DNA from: Hondaea fermentalgiana
Lineage: Eukaryota; Sar; Bigyra; Thraustochytrida; Thraustochytriidae
Direction: 5' to 3'
Assembly: GCA_014084085.1 (NCBI GenBank)
Contig: NPFB01000054.1
Span: forward strand, 57,518-108,313
Length of the DNA stretch: 50,796 nt
In this document: positions 8,532-18,304 of the stretch, in pieces
Position numbering within the stretch: position 1 is the stretch's first letter
How the letters are laid out: each line of letters starts with the position of its first letter
Notes under the pieces: generated by a model
What the model was told of the DNA's origin: nothing
The model's database searches: none
Seen by the model: only the letters and a program-made list of their open reading frames with translations
Translations under genes and position numbers: made by a program

Positions 8532-11500
8532 ATGTCGTTGCCCGCAAATGCACAACGTATACAACATTCTTTTGCATCTGCAGCGACCTGCCGTGGCGCG
8601 CGCCACAAGGACGCGCGCAAAGGCAGTTGCGATTTGCGCGCCAGCGCACGTAGGGCCATGCCCGAGGCGCAAGCAGCCCCATCGCAGGGAGGTCTGGTCG
8701 CCACGCCCAAGGAGAGCGTGCCTCGACAAGGATTGTCAGCGTCGCGCAATAGTGCAGACGATCATGCTTCCGGTCGAGTATCAGTTTCCGCAGACAGCGG
8801 CCATGGACGCGCTGTCGCGCTCTCAGTGCCTGACGCGATTCGAAGAACGATTAACCGCATCGATGTAAGCAAATTATCACGCACGCGGTCCGGCAGCAAT
8901 CTCAATGTCTCCTATGTCGCACTCTATGGCCCGAGGATTCCCCGCGCAAAACCCAAATGGCTTGAAGACTACCACTTTATGACGCTTTGCATGTCCATGG
9001 TGACTCTCGCACATGTCATCCTCGTCCCTGCAAAAATTGCTTTCATCACTCCTCAGGCCAATATTAACCTTGCGCCAGGATCTCTCGCAGGATGGATGCT
9101 CTTGGAGCTACTCGTCCTCGATCTTCCAGCAATGATCGACTTATTCAATGCACGCCGGCAAATGACTTGTTTGAGCTTCTTCCGACGCGCACTTCGTATT
9201 ATCGGTGTCGTTCCTTTTGATATTGCCTGCTGGATTGTCTTTGCGGTCGATAGTCGTCTTGCATTTCAGGTCTGGACAAGGATGCGACTTCTCAAGATGC
9301 TTCAGCTGGCCAGGGCTACAGAGTACTACTCCGTGTTAGACAGTCTCGGTCCTGCGGATGCAAGAGCAAGTCGACGTTGTATCTATCTTATTGGAGCCGG
9401 CTTTGCTGTAGCGCATGTGCTAGCTTGCGGCTGGCATCACCTCGCTGACACGACAACGCTGCATTCATGCGAACACATCGGGCTGGATCATTCTTATGGA
9501 AACGCGTCCCTCTCGAGTTCCTGGACACACGCCGACATCGCTAGCTGTCAGGTACGTGATTGCGTAGCCTGCATGTATGTTCGAAGCCTGTACTGGGCTG
9601 TGGCAACGATTTCCACGGTCGGTTATGGCGATATTGTGCCAATACGCCCTTCGGAGACGGTCTTTGCCGTTTTCGCAGAGCTTCTCGGCATTGCTTTGTA
9701 TGTACTTCTCCTTTCGAGTGTAACCTCGTTTGTGAGTAACAAGGACGCGGCTCGACTTGCGTACAATCGCAAGGTCCACCAGCTGAGCAGATTCTGCCAA
9801 GCATACGGAATTGCAGACCAGTCGGGCGTCAAGGTTTTGCGTTATTTCGAGCTCATTTGGCAACAGTCGCAGGGATTCGAAGAGGATCTCTTGCTTGAGC
9901 AGCTTCCTCGAAAGCTGCGCGCCTCCGTCCTTTACATGCTCCACGGCGACATCATCATTAACGACCCTGCATTCGAAAATTCCGACCTGAACATGGTCCG
10001 GGCGCTTCTGCAGGACGCCAACATTATCACATTTGTGGCCGAAGAGCACATTTTTCACAGTGGGCAGACCGCTCTTGCCTTCTATGGCATCTGCAAGGGG
10101 TCTGTTTCCATGATGTATGAGGACGTGACCCACGCAGAGCGCATTTCACTCGAGGCAAACACGGGCGTTCTGCTAGGGCATGCTGAGGCCATTGCACAAA
10201 AGCCCTACTTGGTGTCTGCTGTTGTCAAGAGCAGTGGTCTCTCCGAAATCTTTTGCATCGACATGACGACGTTTCAGTCCGTCGTCCAGTGCTTTCTCTC
10301 TCTTGAAGAAATTCGAGAAAGATGTGAGCAGTCGCTTGAGTCAGGAGACTGGATGAGACCGTACAGGCTTAGGTCGAAAGAGCGACTCCAGCCAGAAGAC
10401 GTGGACAAAATTCGCGCTCGTATGGAGGTTGAAGCCAAAAAGGCAAATCACAATACAGGGGCCGTCATCAAGGAAGGTGAGGCGCTTCGTATTGATACCA
10501 CATCGTATCAGCTTCCAGGGGCAGAAGCCACTCTCTCGTCATTTAAGATCGGACGCGCCCAGGTGACATCGAGGCTCCGAAGTCCCAACAGCGCTGCGAG
10601 CTCAGGAAGTGTCAGACGAGAGTTTCCCGTGCAAAAGCATCGGAGCCGGTCGGCTTCGGTTGCCGTCGACGCCATTGTGACCGAGGCCCTCGTGCAAAAG
10701 CTGGGAAGCTTTGGCCAAGCAGCCAACGCCGTAGCGTCTCGCTCCATTTCCGTCCTTGTCTGGGCCTGCATGCGCCTCGTCGTAGCTGCAGGCTACTTGG
10801 TCATGGTGCCTCTCGCCATTGGCCTGCATTCCTGGAAGGAAGAATTGGCGCGACAGCGAGCGACAATTGTCATGGCATACGCGCTTGACATATTCTGTGC
10901 CATCGACCTCGCCTCACGCATCTATCGGCGCTACGAGCTTCGGGAATTGCTCTCTGCTGAAGCCAAGCGCAAGTTCTTTCGACGCTCCGTGTATGATCTT
11001 CTTTCTCTTGCACCTCTTGACGTTGTGCTGCTGCTCATATCCACGGAGCCAGACTGGACACTATGGGCCACGCTGCGCATTATTAGATGTTTGTGTATCA
11101 CGCGCATTCCCACGTACTCTCGCAAATGTTCCGCGGCTTTGGAACGACGTGGTATTCGCATTGACGCATCCCGGCGGAGTTCTGCAGAGCTTGCCATCTT
11201 TAGTGCAATCTCAAGCATATGGCTAGCATCATTGTGGGCGCTATTCGCAAACAAGGACCTCGAGCAGCTAGGACTAGGAGCGTGGGCATCTTCTTTGCGC
11301 GATGATACCCACATGGAGCAGAGCATCTACTGGGCCATCATGACGCTTACCACCGTTGGCTATGGAGACGTCGCCGCAATTACGACGGCAGAGAGTCTCT
11401 TTGCAGTTGTTGCCATTTTCTTTGCTTCACTTGGTCTTTACCCTGTGATTGTGGCCAATATCTCAGTCATGCAAGGAGAACCGTCGGAGTCTGGCAGAAT

Positions 11501-14500
11501 TTGCAAGCGCGCGCTCAAAGATAAGCCTTCCAAGGATGTTCTCGTCGAGCGTACCAAGGCCTGCAAAATCCTTGCGACACAGGAAAACCTTGTTTCAGGA
11601 ATACGAGCCTATCTGTCTCACGTAGAGGAGCAAGACTTTGAACCTCAGGACTTCTTTGCCGAGATGCCGCCTTGGCTTGCGAAAAAGGTTGCGTACGAGC
11701 TCTACGGGCCTCTTCTCCGTGGCAACGCTCGCTGCGATGAAGGTTCGGGCGGTCGGGGTCATGCCCGCGTGATGCCAATGGGCCATTCCCTGCAAAAGAC
11801 GACGCCTGGAAACAAACTCTTCAAGGGAACGAGCTCAGCTTTTCTTTCCGAAGTCTGCATGCACTTGCGCGTTGAGCTGGGCATCGCGCATTCCCCGCTT
11901 ATCACCACTGGTCAGGAGGCCACGCATGCCTACTTTCTTCTCGATGGTCTGGTCCAGGCAACTGAGAAAGGTCTCAAGGGTTTCGGAGGACCGGGGTCGT
12001 ACTTTGGATTCGAGGACATCGTCTGCGATAACCCATACACGTCCTCTGTGCAGGTCCTGGAGCAATCGATGTTCCTGTGCATCTCAGCTGCTGACTTTTC
12101 TCGCGCATTAGAGCTTTTCCCGGAAGACGCCTTACTTATTCAGTCTTGCTGCAATCCACTTCGCAGAAGGGGAAGCGATGTGGCACGTGGTCTGAGCACG
12201 CAGTCGTCAGGCTCAAACGTGACAAATATGACAAATACCACCACAGGATCACCGGCGCCGCGCCATCGAAGCAAAAGGGGTCAAGAAGCACCCCCGATGG
12301 CCGTGGGAACGCAACACAGACGCTGCAGCGAGGCCAACGTCACCTTTCACGCAAGCCTTTTTGCTCACATCAACAAGCGTAAATACGTCATTCTACCACT
12401 CACCCCGCTGCGCCGGGCACTCGACACGCTTTCGACGTGCGTGGCTCTTTCAATTCACCTACTCATTGCACTCGGACTCGGGCTTGTCGCAAACAGCGCG
12501 TGCACGCTGAGCACAGACGGCTGGATCAAGGTCATCCTCATTCTCAACGCGATTGGAGACGCCTTTTCGATCCTGCAAATGGGCTTGCAAGGATTCTTTT
12601 ACGCAGAACGCGAGAAAGGCGCCCTCATTGTCGACGCCAGACGCCTGTGCGCGAGATACGTTCAGAGCAAGGCCATGATTGTGGATGCAGTCGCCTCCTT
12701 CCCCGTAGACTGGATATACCTTGCTGCCGCAGGCAGCTCGGGCAACTTGCACACGGCGCTGGCCCTTCGTCTCTTCAAACTCGTACGCGTCTTTGAGCTT
12801 CGAGTCCATCTTGATCGGCTCCGCCAGGTCATGGACAGGTTGCAGGTCAAGCAGACGCACGCAGAGCTCCTTCGGGTTTTGCTGGTGCTCATGATCTTTG
12901 CGCACTGGCTTGCATGCATTTGGGTTCGCTTTGCGAACGTTGACCCCGCCAACAGCTGGGCTGTGGGCGACTGCACTCTTTCCGGAACGTGCTTTGGAGA
13001 CATGCCTGCAAATTCCAGCACATCGTGCGTTCGATTTGAACCAAGCGCTCTATACTTGCGGGGTTTGTATTGGGTTCTCGTGACCCTGAACACTGTTGGA
13101 TTCGGCGACGTGGTTGCGCGCTCCGACAAAGAAACTGTCTTTGTGATTCTCGTTATGATTCTGGGCGCAGCCATGTACGCTTTGCTCATCGCTATTTTGG
13201 CAAGTATCGTTGCGAACCTCGATCAGACCGCAACGACACATAAGCGTTGGCGCGAGGAACTTCAGCGTCTCGTGGCGGCCCGTGAGCTCCCTCAATACCT
13301 TCGCGACAAAATTTTGTCGTATGCTGACCAAATGTGGCGTTCTCAGCGTGGGGGCAGTCTCGAGGAGGTTGTTCGCTTCATCCCTCGCAACCTGCAAACG
13401 GAGCTTCTCAGGAGCATGGACGACGGCCAGCTTGCCAAGGTGTCGCTCTTCCAGGGTGTACAACCCGTCCTCGTCGATTCGCTCATCTCGCGCTTGACAC
13501 CCACGACCTGTGCCCCAGGAGACTTCATCTTCCGTGCCGGCCAGCCTTCTTCCGCAATGTACGTTCTGAGCGCGGGCGACGTTTCCGTTCTTGCCGAGGA
13601 CGGCGTAACTACAGTCGACAAGTACTCGGGAAAAGGTGTCTTTGGCTTTGATGAATTTTTTGAGCAGCTGGTCATGAATACGTCTCTCGTGGCGCAAACG
13701 TTTTGCACTGTGCTTGTGCTGCGACAGGACGATTTTCTCGAGGCCCTCGACAAGTTTCCTGGCGCTGAGACGACGATTTTGGAAAACGTCGAGCTGCTCA
13801 AGGCGACGTCTGCCACGTTGAAACTGGCCAACAACCTGAAAAATCGCAAGGTGACAAAGATGATGACGACTGATATCTCAGGTCTGCACAAGAACCGCAC
13901 GAGGCAACCTGTACAACCCGACGTGCCCTGGCGTGTTGCCTGGGAGTACGCTGTGCTTGCGATGACACTTTACGTAGCCTTCACCGTGCCCTTTCGCGTG
14001 GGAATACTCGCATCCGCAAAGCAGTACGAAATGTCCGACGCTTTGCTTGCATGGGCTGTGACAGAAACAGTTCTGGTCAACAGCATGTGCGCCTTGGACA
14101 TGTACTTGCACGCGCGCCGCTTTGCTTTTTTTAAGGAAGGCTCGATTGTCAGCGAGGCTGAAGAGCTCTGGCCTCACTACCGAGCCACCTGGTTCATGAC
14201 AGATCTTGTCGCACTGATTCCCTGTGACATTATCATTGTCGTGGTTACGTTCACAAACTCTTTCCCCCAGGAGAGCAGCGTAAACCTTTTCCAGGTTTGG
14301 AGTATGGGTCGGCTTTTAACTCTGGCGCGACTTCGCCGCGTGAGCGGATACTTTTATCCTCTTGTTGACTTTCACCTCCATGCTGTCAAGGTCAAGATGA
14401 GCGCTGCCGTGATGCGCATCATCTTTAAGGTGTTCAGTTTGCTTCTTGTGGCGCACTGGGTGGCGTGTACATGGTACTTTCTCGCGTACTGCGAAGGGTT

Positions 14501-15614
14501 GCCAACATCCTGGGCGCATTTGGAAGAAAGTCAACTTGACCAAAGCCTTGTCGAGATCACGTCGGGTCATGCTTATCTACGTTCACTCTACTGGTCCGTT
14601 ACCCTGCTAACGACAATTGGGTACGGCGATATCGTGCCCAAGACCATGTTAGAAACACTCTTTGCGGTCGCCGTCCTTCTTGTCAGCTTATACATGTACG
14701 TGGACATTGTTGCAAATGTAACGACTGTCATCTCGAATCTCGACTCTGCTGCTGCACGGCAAAAGACAATACGCGAGGCTGTCCGGCGCAATCTTCGTGA
14801 CAAGAATACTCCACCTGCGATTATGCATACCGTGAATGAGTTTCTTGACTCGCAAACATTGCTCGCGCGCTTCGGCATCTCGGAGCCCGATCTTATGAAG
14901 AGCTTACCCGACGCCATACAGCGCGAGATCCGAGGCTACATGCACGGTGGCAAGCTTAGTCAGGCGCCGTGCTTCCTCGGTCTTCCTAATGCCGTTATTT
15001 TGGAGATTGCGGCTGGAATGAGACATCGCACATTGGTGACAGGCGACACGCTCGGTTGCGAGGGTTCGGTGGCAATCGAACTTGCCTTGCACGTCTCGGG
15101 CAAAATGCAATATGTTGCTCTACAGCTGTCTTCAAGTGAACTTCCTGACATTCTTCGCGCTAATGACCGCATGCTGGTACGCCAGAATACCGAAAGGGAC
15201 GTTGCGCGTCAGGGCTCGCCGCCCGTGGGTCTTGCAGCACACCCCGCTTGGGCGCCGCAGAGTGGACACGAACTTGACGGCGAACGCCTTTCAGGACTCA
15301 GTCCAATTCCTCCGGAAATTGGCCATGTTGATGGCATGCACGACGACATGATGATCTTAGGTCAGTGCCTATGCAAGGAAATCCCAACGAATGACCTGGT
15401 GGGGATTGAAATTCTCGTGGATCAAGCCATGACAGCCACGCCAGTTGCACTCACGATATGCGAGGTGTATGTTGTGGCGTTTGCCAAGCTCGATGACATC
15501 CTGCAGCGTCTTTCTGTGGAGGTGCGCGAGCAGGTCCGAGACCAAGCTTTGAAACAAGTCGCACGAATCGAAAGCCGAGAAGGCTTCCAACCCTTTAGTC
15601 CAGCTGAAATGTAA
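8532..15614 (+). CDS. Four-repeat K+ channel with four CNBD-like domains (CNGK/tetraKCNG-like)
   Basis: One intronless frame of about 2,360 residues holds four tandem units, each with six membrane segments, a P-loop, a C-linker and a cyclic-nucleotide-binding-like domain. The selectivity filters are TVGYGD (362-367), TVGYGD (941-946), TVGFGD (1521-1526) and TIGYGD (2028-2033), so potassium selectivity is expected. All four S4 segments carry spaced Arg/Lys, for example LRLFKLVRVFELR in repeat 3, suggesting voltage sensing. CNBD-like folds follow each pore, near 497-570, 1114-1194, 1657-1743 and 2157-2343, the last split by an insertion of about 90 residues. None shows the usual ligand-contacting arginine in the phosphate-binding cassette. 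The four-in-one layout matches the CNGK (tetraKCNG) channels known from sea-urchin sperm and some protists, so one polypeptide would form the whole pore in a plasma or ciliary membrane. I chose the first in-frame ATG, 8532; 8658 is an alternative, and an upstream exon is possible. Confidence 0.92.
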   Translation: MSLPANAQRIQHSFASAATCRGARHKDARKGSCDLRASARRAMPEAQAAPSQGGLVATPKESVPRQGLSASRNSADDHASGRVSVSADSGHGRAVALSVPDAIRRTINRIDVSKLSRTRSGSNLNVSYVALYGPRIPRAKPKWLEDYHFMTLCMSMVTLAHVILVPAKIAFITPQANINLAPGSLAGWMLLELLVLDLPAMIDLFNARRQMTCLSFFRRALRIIGVVPFDIACWIVFAVDSRLAFQVWTRMRLLKMLQLARATEYYSVLDSLGPADARASRRCIYLIGAGFAVAHVLACGWHHLADTTTLHSCEHIGLDHSYGNASLSSSWTHADIASCQVRDCVACMYVRSLYWAVATISTVGYGDIVPIRPSETVFAVFAELLGIALYVLLLSSVTSFVSNKDAARLAYNRKVHQLSRFCQAYGIADQSGVKVLRYFELIWQQSQGFEEDLLLEQLPRKLRASVLYMLHGDIIINDPAFENSDLNMVRALLQDANIITFVAEEHIFHSGQTALAFYGICKGSVSMMYEDVTHAERISLEANTGVLLGHAEAIAQKPYLVSAVVKSSGLSEIFCIDMTTFQSVVQCFLSLEEIRERCEQSLESGDWMRPYRLRSKERLQPEDVDKIRARMEVEAKKANHNTGAVIKEGEALRIDTTSYQLPGAEATLSSFKIGRAQVTSRLRSPNSAASSGSVRREFPVQKHRSRSASVAVDAIVTEALVQKLGSFGQAANAVASRSISVLVWACMRLVVAAGYLVMVPLAIGLHSWKEELARQRATIVMAYALDIFCAIDLASRIYRRYELRELLSAEAKRKFFRRSVYDLLSLAPLDVVLLLISTEPDWTLWATLRIIRCLCITRIPTYSRKCSAALERRGIRIDASRRSSAELAIFSAISSIWLASLWALFANKDLEQLGLGAWASSLRDDTHMEQSIYWAIMTLTTVGYGDVAAITTAESLFAVVAIFFASLGLYPVIVANISVMQGEPSESGRICKRALKDKPSKDVLVERTKACKILATQENLVSGIRAYLSHVEEQDFEPQDFFAEMPPWLAKKVAYELYGPLLRGNARCDEGSGGRGHARVMPMGHSLQKTTPGNKLFKGTSSAFLSEVCMHLRVELGIAHSPLITTGQEATHAYFLLDGLVQATEKGLKGFGGPGSYFGFEDIVCDNPYTSSVQVLEQSMFLCISAADFSRALELFPEDALLIQSCCNPLRRRGSDVARGLSTQSSGSNVTNMTNTTTGSPAPRHRSKRGQEAPPMAVGTQHRRCSEANVTFHASLFAHINKRKYVILPLTPLRRALDTLSTCVALSIHLLIALGLGLVANSACTLSTDGWIKVILILNAIGDAFSILQMGLQGFFYAEREKGALIVDARRLCARYVQSKAMIVDAVASFPVDWIYLAAAGSSGNLHTALALRLFKLVRVFELRVHLDRLRQVMDRLQVKQTHAELLRVLLVLMIFAHWLACIWVRFANVDPANSWAVGDCTLSGTCFGDMPANSSTSCVRFEPSALYLRGLYWVLVTLNTVGFGDVVARSDKETVFVILVMILGAAMYALLIAILASIVANLDQTATTHKRWREELQRLVAARELPQYLRDKILSYADQMWRSQRGGSLEEVVRFIPRNLQTELLRSMDDGQLAKVSLFQGVQPVLVDSLISRLTPTTCAPGDFIFRAGQPSSAMYVLSAGDVSVLAEDGVTTVDKYSGKGVFGFDEFFEQLVMNTSLVAQTFCTVLVLRQDDFLEALDKFPGAETTILENVELLKATSATLKLANNLKNRKVTKMMTTDISGLHKNRTRQPVQPDVPWRVAWEYAVLAMTLYVAFTVPFRVGILASAKQYEMSDALLAWAVTETVLVNSMCALDMYLHARRFAFFKEGSIVSEAEELWPHYRATWFMTDLVALIPCDIIIVVVTFTNSFPQESSVNLFQVWSMGRLLTLARLRRVSGYFYPLVDFHLHAVKVKMSAAVMRIIFKVFSLLLVAHWVACTWYFLAYCEGLPTSWAHLEESQLDQSLVEITSGHAYLRSLYWSVTLLTTIGYGDIVPKTMLETLFAVAVLLVSLYMYVDIVANVTTVISNLDSAAARQKTIREAVRRNLRDKNTPPAIMHTVNEFLDSQTLLARFGISEPDLMKSLPDAIQREIRGYMHGGKLSQAPCFLGLPNAVILEIAAGMRHRTLVTGDTLGCEGSVAIELALHVSGKMQYVALQLSSSELPDILRANDRMLVRQNTERDVARQGSPPVGLAAHPAWAPQSGHELDGERLSGLSPIPPEIGHVDGMHDDMMILGQCLCKEIPTNDLVGIEILVDQAMTATPVALTICEVYVVAFAKLDDILQRLSVEVREQVRDQALKQVARIESREGFQPFSPAEM

Positions 15615-15621
15615 TGTCTGT

Positions 15622-17394
15622 TCAATTTCTTTGCATTCGACAACGTTCTTCAAGCCACCGAGTGAATGGGGAGGTTTCTCGTGGTCCGTACGCCTCTCTT
15701 GAAAGTTGTGCTGCCACCTTGTACAGCTCGTTCAGCATTGCAGATTCCATAAAGTTAAGGCCCTCAAGCACCTGAGCAAGCTGCACGCGAAGGTCAACGC
15801 GGGCGTCGATCGCGCGTGGTGCCGACACATCGATCCCCTCGATAACGGCAAGCCACAGCTCCGCAACGAGTTCAATTTGGGGCGCAGCACTTGTTCTATG
15901 GCCGCTCTCTTTCAAAAGTGTTTGTGTTGGTGTTGGCTCTGGCTGAGATTGGAGGCCTCGTAATGCTAAATTTCCATACATGGCGGTGTCCACAGGTAGT
16001 TCAGGTCTCTGCCAAGTGGTCGAGCCCCTTTGCAGTTGCTCGCCATGACCTGCTGCTTCCCGATAAGGCTGAGCAGACGGAGCATTCGATAAAGTGGCCT
16101 GAGCGCCAGCGAGTTCCATGGCCAGGGCTTTAGCGATACGAAAGTATGTCTCAACAATGAGAAAGTGTTCCTTGCGAATGAAACACGCGCGTAACAAGTC
16201 ATCGGCGTCACGGAGCGTGAGCGGAGTGCGAGACCGCAGCGTTTGCTCTAGCAGAATACACCGCGCCCATTCCTTCTCGGAGAGAGTCCGCTTACATGCA
16301 ATGCAGCGCCAGCGTTCAGGGCTCGATCCTGAGCCAAGGGGACAAATTGCGTGGTATAATGGCGCAGAGGCAGCCGTGAATCCCTTCTTTACAGCGTCAA
16401 GAACTTTTTGCCCTGCTGCCTCCGAGTCGCTACCCTCGACTTCGGCAAGGTCGGCGCGGAGCTGACCTGTTTCGGCAGGACACACAAAGGCACGGCAGCG
16501 ATCTGGCTGCATGGTGCAGAGCCTGCAGCAACAATCAATTCCAAATGCATCGCGAAGCGCGTGTGCGCGATCACGAGCAGGGCGAAGTCCTGCATTTCCA
16601 CAAAAATCGAGGCAAATGGCCTGGCCCGCAGCAATTGGCTCCAGCGCGACGAGCGCGAGGGATTTTCCCTGCATGCTTTGCACGGCATTCGGTGAGCAAC
16701 TATGGCGACAAAAGTTGCTGAGTCCAAAAACCCCGAATCGCTTTCCCTGTGACTCGAATTCACCCCCCGGTGGAACGCGCTCTTGGATCTCAAATTGCGC
16801 GAGCACATGCAAAAGCCCAGCAAGCTCATCTTCGTTGCACAGACTCGAGGGGAGAGCGCGACGAACGAGTCCGTGCTCCAGAAGTTTCTTTGCCTCTGCG
16901 CGTCGAGGCAACGGGTCGCCCATGGCCGCCACGAGGCTCTGGATAGCCTTTTGGCGGCGCATCGCATTTTCTTTGTTTTTGTCGAGGAGGGAGGCTATCG
17001 TATTCAGAAGGAGCTCCGGTAAGTTACAAGATGTCGTAGAACTCGACAGAGAGTCGTTGATATCACTCAGCAAACAATCGGGGTGCTCACTAACGGGCGA
17101 AGGGTATGCGCAACGCAGCTCTGAGCAGCGCGCTGAACTGTGCTCGTTTGATCCGCACCATTTGCAGCGACCCTCGCCAACACACGTGACAGCATAGGCC
17201 AGCGGTTCGTGATCCAGCAGCAAGACTTCACCAGCCTTGCATGCGCGTAATGCCACAAGGCAGATCTTTTCCCATCCATGTCTTCGAGGCGGCTGTGTGC
17301 CTTTCGAAATGGCGTCTGTGCTCGGATCTGTTGCATCGAGCTTCACCTTCATCACAGCCCTTGTCGCCGCATTTGCTGTCGCTTGCTCCATCAT
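15622..17394 (-). CDS. SMYD-like SET-domain protein with MYND-like zinc finger
   Basis: This protein of about 590 residues has the SMYD layout of lysine methyltransferases. A split SET domain begins with VALRACKAGEVLLLDHEPLAY and is interrupted by a shortened MYND-like Cys/His cluster (CKWC, two more Cys, HPDC). The SET core follows (FCRHSCSPNA at about 228-237), then ALEPIAAGQAICLDF and a post-SET CCCRLC cluster. A helical C-terminal region follows, as in SMYD proteins. Two key positions differ: the Asn of the NHSC motif, which contacts S-adenosylmethionine, is Arg230, and the catalytic tyrosine before the post-SET cysteines is Phe284. It may therefore be a weak or inactive methyltransferase. 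The first in-frame ATG is 17394 (another at 17391); the frame is open further upstream without an ATG. Its stop lies 7 nt from the stop of the convergent channel gene. Confidence 0.85.
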   Translation of the reverse strand: MMEQATANAATRAVMKVKLDATDPSTDAISKGTQPPRRHGWEKICLVALRACKAGEVLLLDHEPLAYAVTCVGEGRCKWCGSNEHSSARCSELRCAYPSPVSEHPDCLLSDINDSLSSSTTSCNLPELLLNTIASLLDKNKENAMRRQKAIQSLVAAMGDPLPRRAEAKKLLEHGLVRRALPSSLCNEDELAGLLHVLAQFEIQERVPPGGEFESQGKRFGVFGLSNFCRHSCSPNAVQSMQGKSLALVALEPIAAGQAICLDFCGNAGLRPARDRAHALRDAFGIDCCCRLCTMQPDRCRAFVCPAETGQLRADLAEVEGSDSEAAGQKVLDAVKKGFTAASAPLYHAICPLGSGSSPERWRCIACKRTLSEKEWARCILLEQTLRSRTPLTLRDADDLLRACFIRKEHFLIVETYFRIAKALAMELAGAQATLSNAPSAQPYREAAGHGEQLQRGSTTWQRPELPVDTAMYGNLALRGLQSQPEPTPTQTLLKESGHRTSAAPQIELVAELWLAVIEGIDVSAPRAIDARVDLRVQLAQVLEGLNFMESAMLNELYKVAAQLSREAYGPRETSPFTRWLEERCRMQRN

Positions 17395-18304
17395 CCTTTT
17401 GTCGAGGGTGCGGCTGGACAAATCGGCAGCGCAAGCAGAAGGGGCACTTGGGGATCGTTCAGCTCAGAGAAAACGCGCCCCAACGCACGTGGGTTTATGA
17501 AGAGAAGAATTACACGAGCCCGCCACCACCTTTTCCGGACAACGAGGAGAACACCCGAGCTCCTTTTCGCTCCTCTTTCGTCCTTTTGCTCAACCTCGCA
17601 CAAGAACTGCGACGCTGTCTCGACGACCGGGTCCGGGCATTCCCTTCGCGCAGCCCTCTCTCCGCGAAGAGCCCACACGAGCACGGCGAGAGCTTTGCTT
17701 CAACCCGCGTCCTTCCCTGCGCCGCCCTCGCGCACGGTCGGTCGCTCTGCAGGTTTGGTTGGGCACGTGGCCGGTCGATCGATCACGCGGGCTGGCTCTG
17801 CGCGCTTTCCTTCGCCGCCCTGGCCCGCCTTCCTTCCTTCCTTCCGCGCCGCGCCGCGCGGCAGGGGGTCCGGATCTGGCGCCCGGGCCTCGACTCGCGG
17901 TGCGCCCTGCGTGGACGCAGCGAAGCGGCTTTGCTCTGCCCTGCTTTTGCTTTTCGCGCTCTGCTTGGTGCCACTTTTTGCGCTTTTTGCCGTCGCTTTT
18001 TGCGGCTTTTTGCGGCTTTTTGCGGCTTTTGCCATCGCCAAACCTCGAAGCCTCGGGCCCGGACCCTCGGCGCGGCGCGGCGGCCTCGCCGGACCCCGCT
18101 CCGGAGCGCGGCGCGCGGGGCGCCTCGGCGGGACGGCCTGCGGGCCTGCCTGCCCGCGCGGGCGCGGCGGCAGCAGCCCCTCGCGGGCTGGCCCGTGCGG
18201 ACGCAGAACGGGGATACGACTTGCTAGACGGGGCAGACGACTTTTGGCTTGCAGTCTAGTCTCTCTCACCGGCGCTCGGCGAGGAGGCGAAGGGGCCAAG
18301 GAAG
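17395..18304. other. Divergent GC-rich spacer between SET and VPS13 genes
   Basis: It probably contains both promoters. Long overlapping frames exist on both strands, but they arise from GC richness: they are arginine/alanine-rich and match no family. A (CTTC)n run lies at 17828-17845 and a T-rich periodic repeat near 17979-18031. Confidence 0.5.
17979..18031. repeat. Short tandem repeat of CTTTTTGCGG-like units
   Basis: About five imperfect units of roughly ten bases, alternating a T5 run with GCGG or GCCG, lie about 280 bases upstream of the VPS13 start codon. The helical spacing of the T runs may affect promoter DNA shape. Confidence 0.75.
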
